A stretch of 64,000 nucleotides of DNA. It comes from Trema orientale (taxonomy: Eukaryota; Streptophyta; Magnoliopsida; Rosales; Cannabaceae). The notes beneath the pieces are model-generated. The model was not told the origin of the DNA. It saw only the letters and a program-made list of their open reading frames with translations, and did not search any database. Position numbers and translations under genes: made by a program. Numbering within the stretch: the stretch's first letter is position 1; each line of letters starts with the position of its first letter. The stretch lies in the NCBI GenBank assembly GCA_002914845.1, contig JXTC01000068.1, positions 1 to 64,000 of the forward strand. The letters are read 5' to 3'. Positions 61,323 through 64,000 of this stretch are shown here, piece by piece.

Positions 61323-64000
61323 AACAATGTGAATTAGAAGAACAGAACTAAGCTTCTACTCACATGGGATAGCTGAAGATGGGAGCTTTGGTCTGAAGCT
61401 GCCGAACCAGTGACAGAATCTATGGTGTTTGATACAGGTTTTTTTGTTTCGTTATCCTTTATAGATGTATTTTCATAACTATGCTTAGTTATTCTGCGAT
61501 TCGATTTGCAAATACAGGAGTTCTTTTCCAACCCTTTTATATAATCAGCCGTGTTGATGAAGATGATAAAAGTAGTTGGTGTTTACTTCAGAGATATACG
61601 TTGTAATTGTAAAAGATACTGTGGTTAGTTGTTTCCGTACCTTGTTGATTAAGTTATTGTGAATGGTATGGAGGACTTGATCCTTGGCTTAGTTATGTTG
61701 ACAAACTTAAATTACGCAAGAATAAGCTGGTCACCAGTTATTCCCTTGCTAGTAAAGGCCCTATCAATGTTGGAATTACATCAACTGCTTTCCGCTTGGT
61801 GATATTATATTAATCTATATCAATGCTTGCTGGAAGCTTTCACCTTTGGGCGAACAGATGTCAATTTGAATGTTAAGATATATTTGATCCTGGGTATTCT
61901 ATCTCCTTGGTTTAGAATAAGCATTGACGATTGGTCTTTTGTTTCGGATATATAGTTAACTGTGAGTTGACGGAGATGCAATTGTGTGATATATGCTACT
62001 TTCGGGTCCATGGACAAGGATTGGTGGTGCAAAAGTTTAAGAAATGGTTGTTATGTAGTGTTGTTATCATTATCAAAGTTCTCAAGGAGAGTGAGGATTT
62101 ATATTTTATCCTGCTACACCATGAATTTGAGATCAGATTTTCGTATAAAATCCATTGTTGCATCTGAGTGTTGTTTTAACATTCACAAGGGTCAAGGTGT
62201 GATTTGGTATGTTGTTATCATTTTTATTGTTTGCACACTTGTCGAACAAATCTATCTACCGAAAAAAAAAAGATCCATTCTAAACTAGTTTATGGAGAGT
62301 GATGTGATATAGTGTAGCATTTTACTTTAGTAGCTCTCATTGTCAAGTAACTTCTTTTTTGGTGCTCTGACCTCAAACTGTGTTGAGTTGTTGGTTGGAG
62401 ACTATCTTTATCACTTGAAAAACATTAAGCTGGGCCATGGGTGATTTGTGGGTTGGAGGGAGGGAGATTCTTCAGATCCCCACCCAGCACTGCCCACCAT
62501 TTTGGCAGGTTGGGAGGCAATGGCACCTGGCCCTTTTCTCAAGTTGAGTAGTTTAAGCTAGATTGTGCACATATTAGAAGTAGAACTATAGAATGATGCT
62601 GGCATTGTTGTTTTCTCCGGTCTCTTGTTGATGGCGACGATATTTTGCTTCTACTTCATCCTGATTAACTGCTTTTGTCATCTATGAAGTAAAAGGAAAG
62701 ATTATCTTTTTCTAGGGCTTGGCTTTTTCTCCTGTGGTGTACTGGTGTTTAAGTCGTGAACAAAAATGTGTTATAAAATGAGATGTAGGCATCCTATTCC
62801 TATGAATTCGGATATTTGGTGAAAATTTTGGGCCTACATTGCTATAGGCGAACCCTTCTTTGTGGTCATTCAGGCCTCGAGGACAAGGAGCTCTAATGAG
62901 TTTCTTATCACGGGCCTCAGGTTACATCTACAGCTTCCCACCTTCCAGATCTCGTTTATCCAAAAACCGAGTTCTGATTTGTGAGTTTCTGCTGAGGCTT
63001 TTTCTAAGACGACCGATTCTACTTTCTCCACTCTCCTGTGGACTGTGAACCACTTTTTGTAGCTATAGCTCTCTCACAAAAGGAATGTTGATTGCACTCT
63101 TATAGTCTCACTATTTGACACGTGAATTCGATTTATTTCATAATATTATTAAAATGTTAAGTTAGATGATGAGACATAAGAATGTAAAAGAGAGTATTTA
63201 GAACTTTCTTATAAGTAAGGAACTCTTCTCACAATTAAGGAAACATAATCATGATTATTGATTACTGTTTACTTGTACTTTGGGCCAGGGGAGAGCTTAT
63301 GGTTCAAACTTAGAAGTCCATTGGGCTTATGGGCTTTAGAGATGTTATCTTCGGGGTTAACCAAATCGGGATCCAAGTTCCATTTCCAGTAGACTGGAAA
63401 ATTTGGAGAAGTCAAAGAAGGGGAAATTTTGAAAAAATTGGACGCTTTGATTTTATTTTATTTTTCCCTGGGTCAACAGCTAATATTAGTCACACACACA
63501 AGTATTTTTGGTCAACTACTAATATGGGTAACACAAACAGTAGTCTCATAGTAATGGTTACCTGATAATTGGGATTTGTGGGATGATTTTATAGATAGCA
63601 TTGTTTAAAGAGTATTAGTTGGATAAAAACCGTAAAAAAAACCAACCCCCAGAAGTGTCATTTAGCCTAATTATAATAGTTTGACTAGATCAGTATCACT
63701 TTAGTATAATGGTAATGGTAAATGGTGGTCACATGTCATTCATCCAAATACAGAAAAAAAAATGTTAAATTAATTGCCAAATAATCCTACAGGATCAAGT
63801 TTCCTTATAAACTTTGTCTGCGGACAAGGAATGGGCACCTGATCTTGACTGAAACAATCCGTGCCATCTGAAGGGGCTTTAATTTGCATATACTCAAGCG
63901 GAAGACTCTTTTGGATTCATTATCTCCTAAATCAAGACACTTGAAAGTGGTCCACCTCAATATCCCATTTCAGTGTTTGTCTAAATGAACAAATTCCACG
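61323..64000. other. NFS1 3' UTR and downstream DNA, no further gene supported
   Basis: The 3' UTR probably extends to about 61.6-61.7 kb. A 'GTATTTAGCACT'-family MITE relic lies at about 63079-63224 (TGATTGCACTCTTATAGTCTC on the left, GAGTATTTAGAACTTTCTT on the right). The remaining ORFs (61931-62288, 62860-63048, 63329-63565) are short and lack coding character. Confidence 0.5.

Overview
This window is nuclear DNA from a flowering plant. The coding genes have spliced introns with GT/AG borders, plant-type promoters (TATA boxes, site II TGGGCY motifs, telo-boxes, CT-rich leaders) and clearly plant products. Protein sequences point to a eudicot; a rosid, perhaps Rosales, is a guess from overall similarity and was not tested. 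Intergenic DNA is very AT-rich and full of small transposons, microsatellites and inverted repeats, so gene density is low: six apparently intact protein genes and one decaying gene in 64 kb.

Layout. 1-17 kb: no protein gene that I can support. It holds a Tourist-like MITE with a TAA target duplication (642-1070), a long-TIR foldback element (7011-7374), a mirrored MITE pair (8222-8699) and several smaller MITEs. 17.4-20.9 kb (+): a complete two-exon LRR receptor kinase of the HAESA family, closest to HSL2 (996 aa). 23.5-25.8 kb (+): an intron-containing alpha-tubulin gene with a frameshift and many substitutions at otherwise invariant positions, called here a pseudogene. 29.7-32.2 kb (+): a four-exon AT-hook/coiled-coil protein of unknown role. 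34.9-37.3 kb: a probable LRR relic and three unrelated minisatellites (22, about 106 and 11 bp). 39-43 kb: a second mirrored MITE pair, a LINE RNase H relic and a textbook tRNA-derived SINE. 44.0-45.2 kb (+): an intronless GC-rich gene for a conserved plant protein, probably SMI1/KNR4-like. 52.4-54.5 kb (+): four-exon mitochondrial COX6a. 56.5-58.6 kb (-): a very acidic single-pass membrane protein with a 5'-UTR intron. 59.9-61.3 kb (+): intronless mitochondrial cysteine desulfurase NFS1, head-to-head with the acidic gene.

Working together. The genes are not an operon or an evident cluster. Two neighbours, COX6a and NFS1, serve mitochondria (respiratory complex IV and Fe-S assembly). NFS1 and the acidic membrane-protein gene are divergent and share roughly 350 bp of putative promoter. 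The most unusual content is in the repeats: the same MITE family occurs as a mirrored pair at two loci 31 kb apart, and a foldback family built around GTAACTAGTAACC-like motifs occurs at least five times. No tRNA, rRNA or CRISPR array was found.
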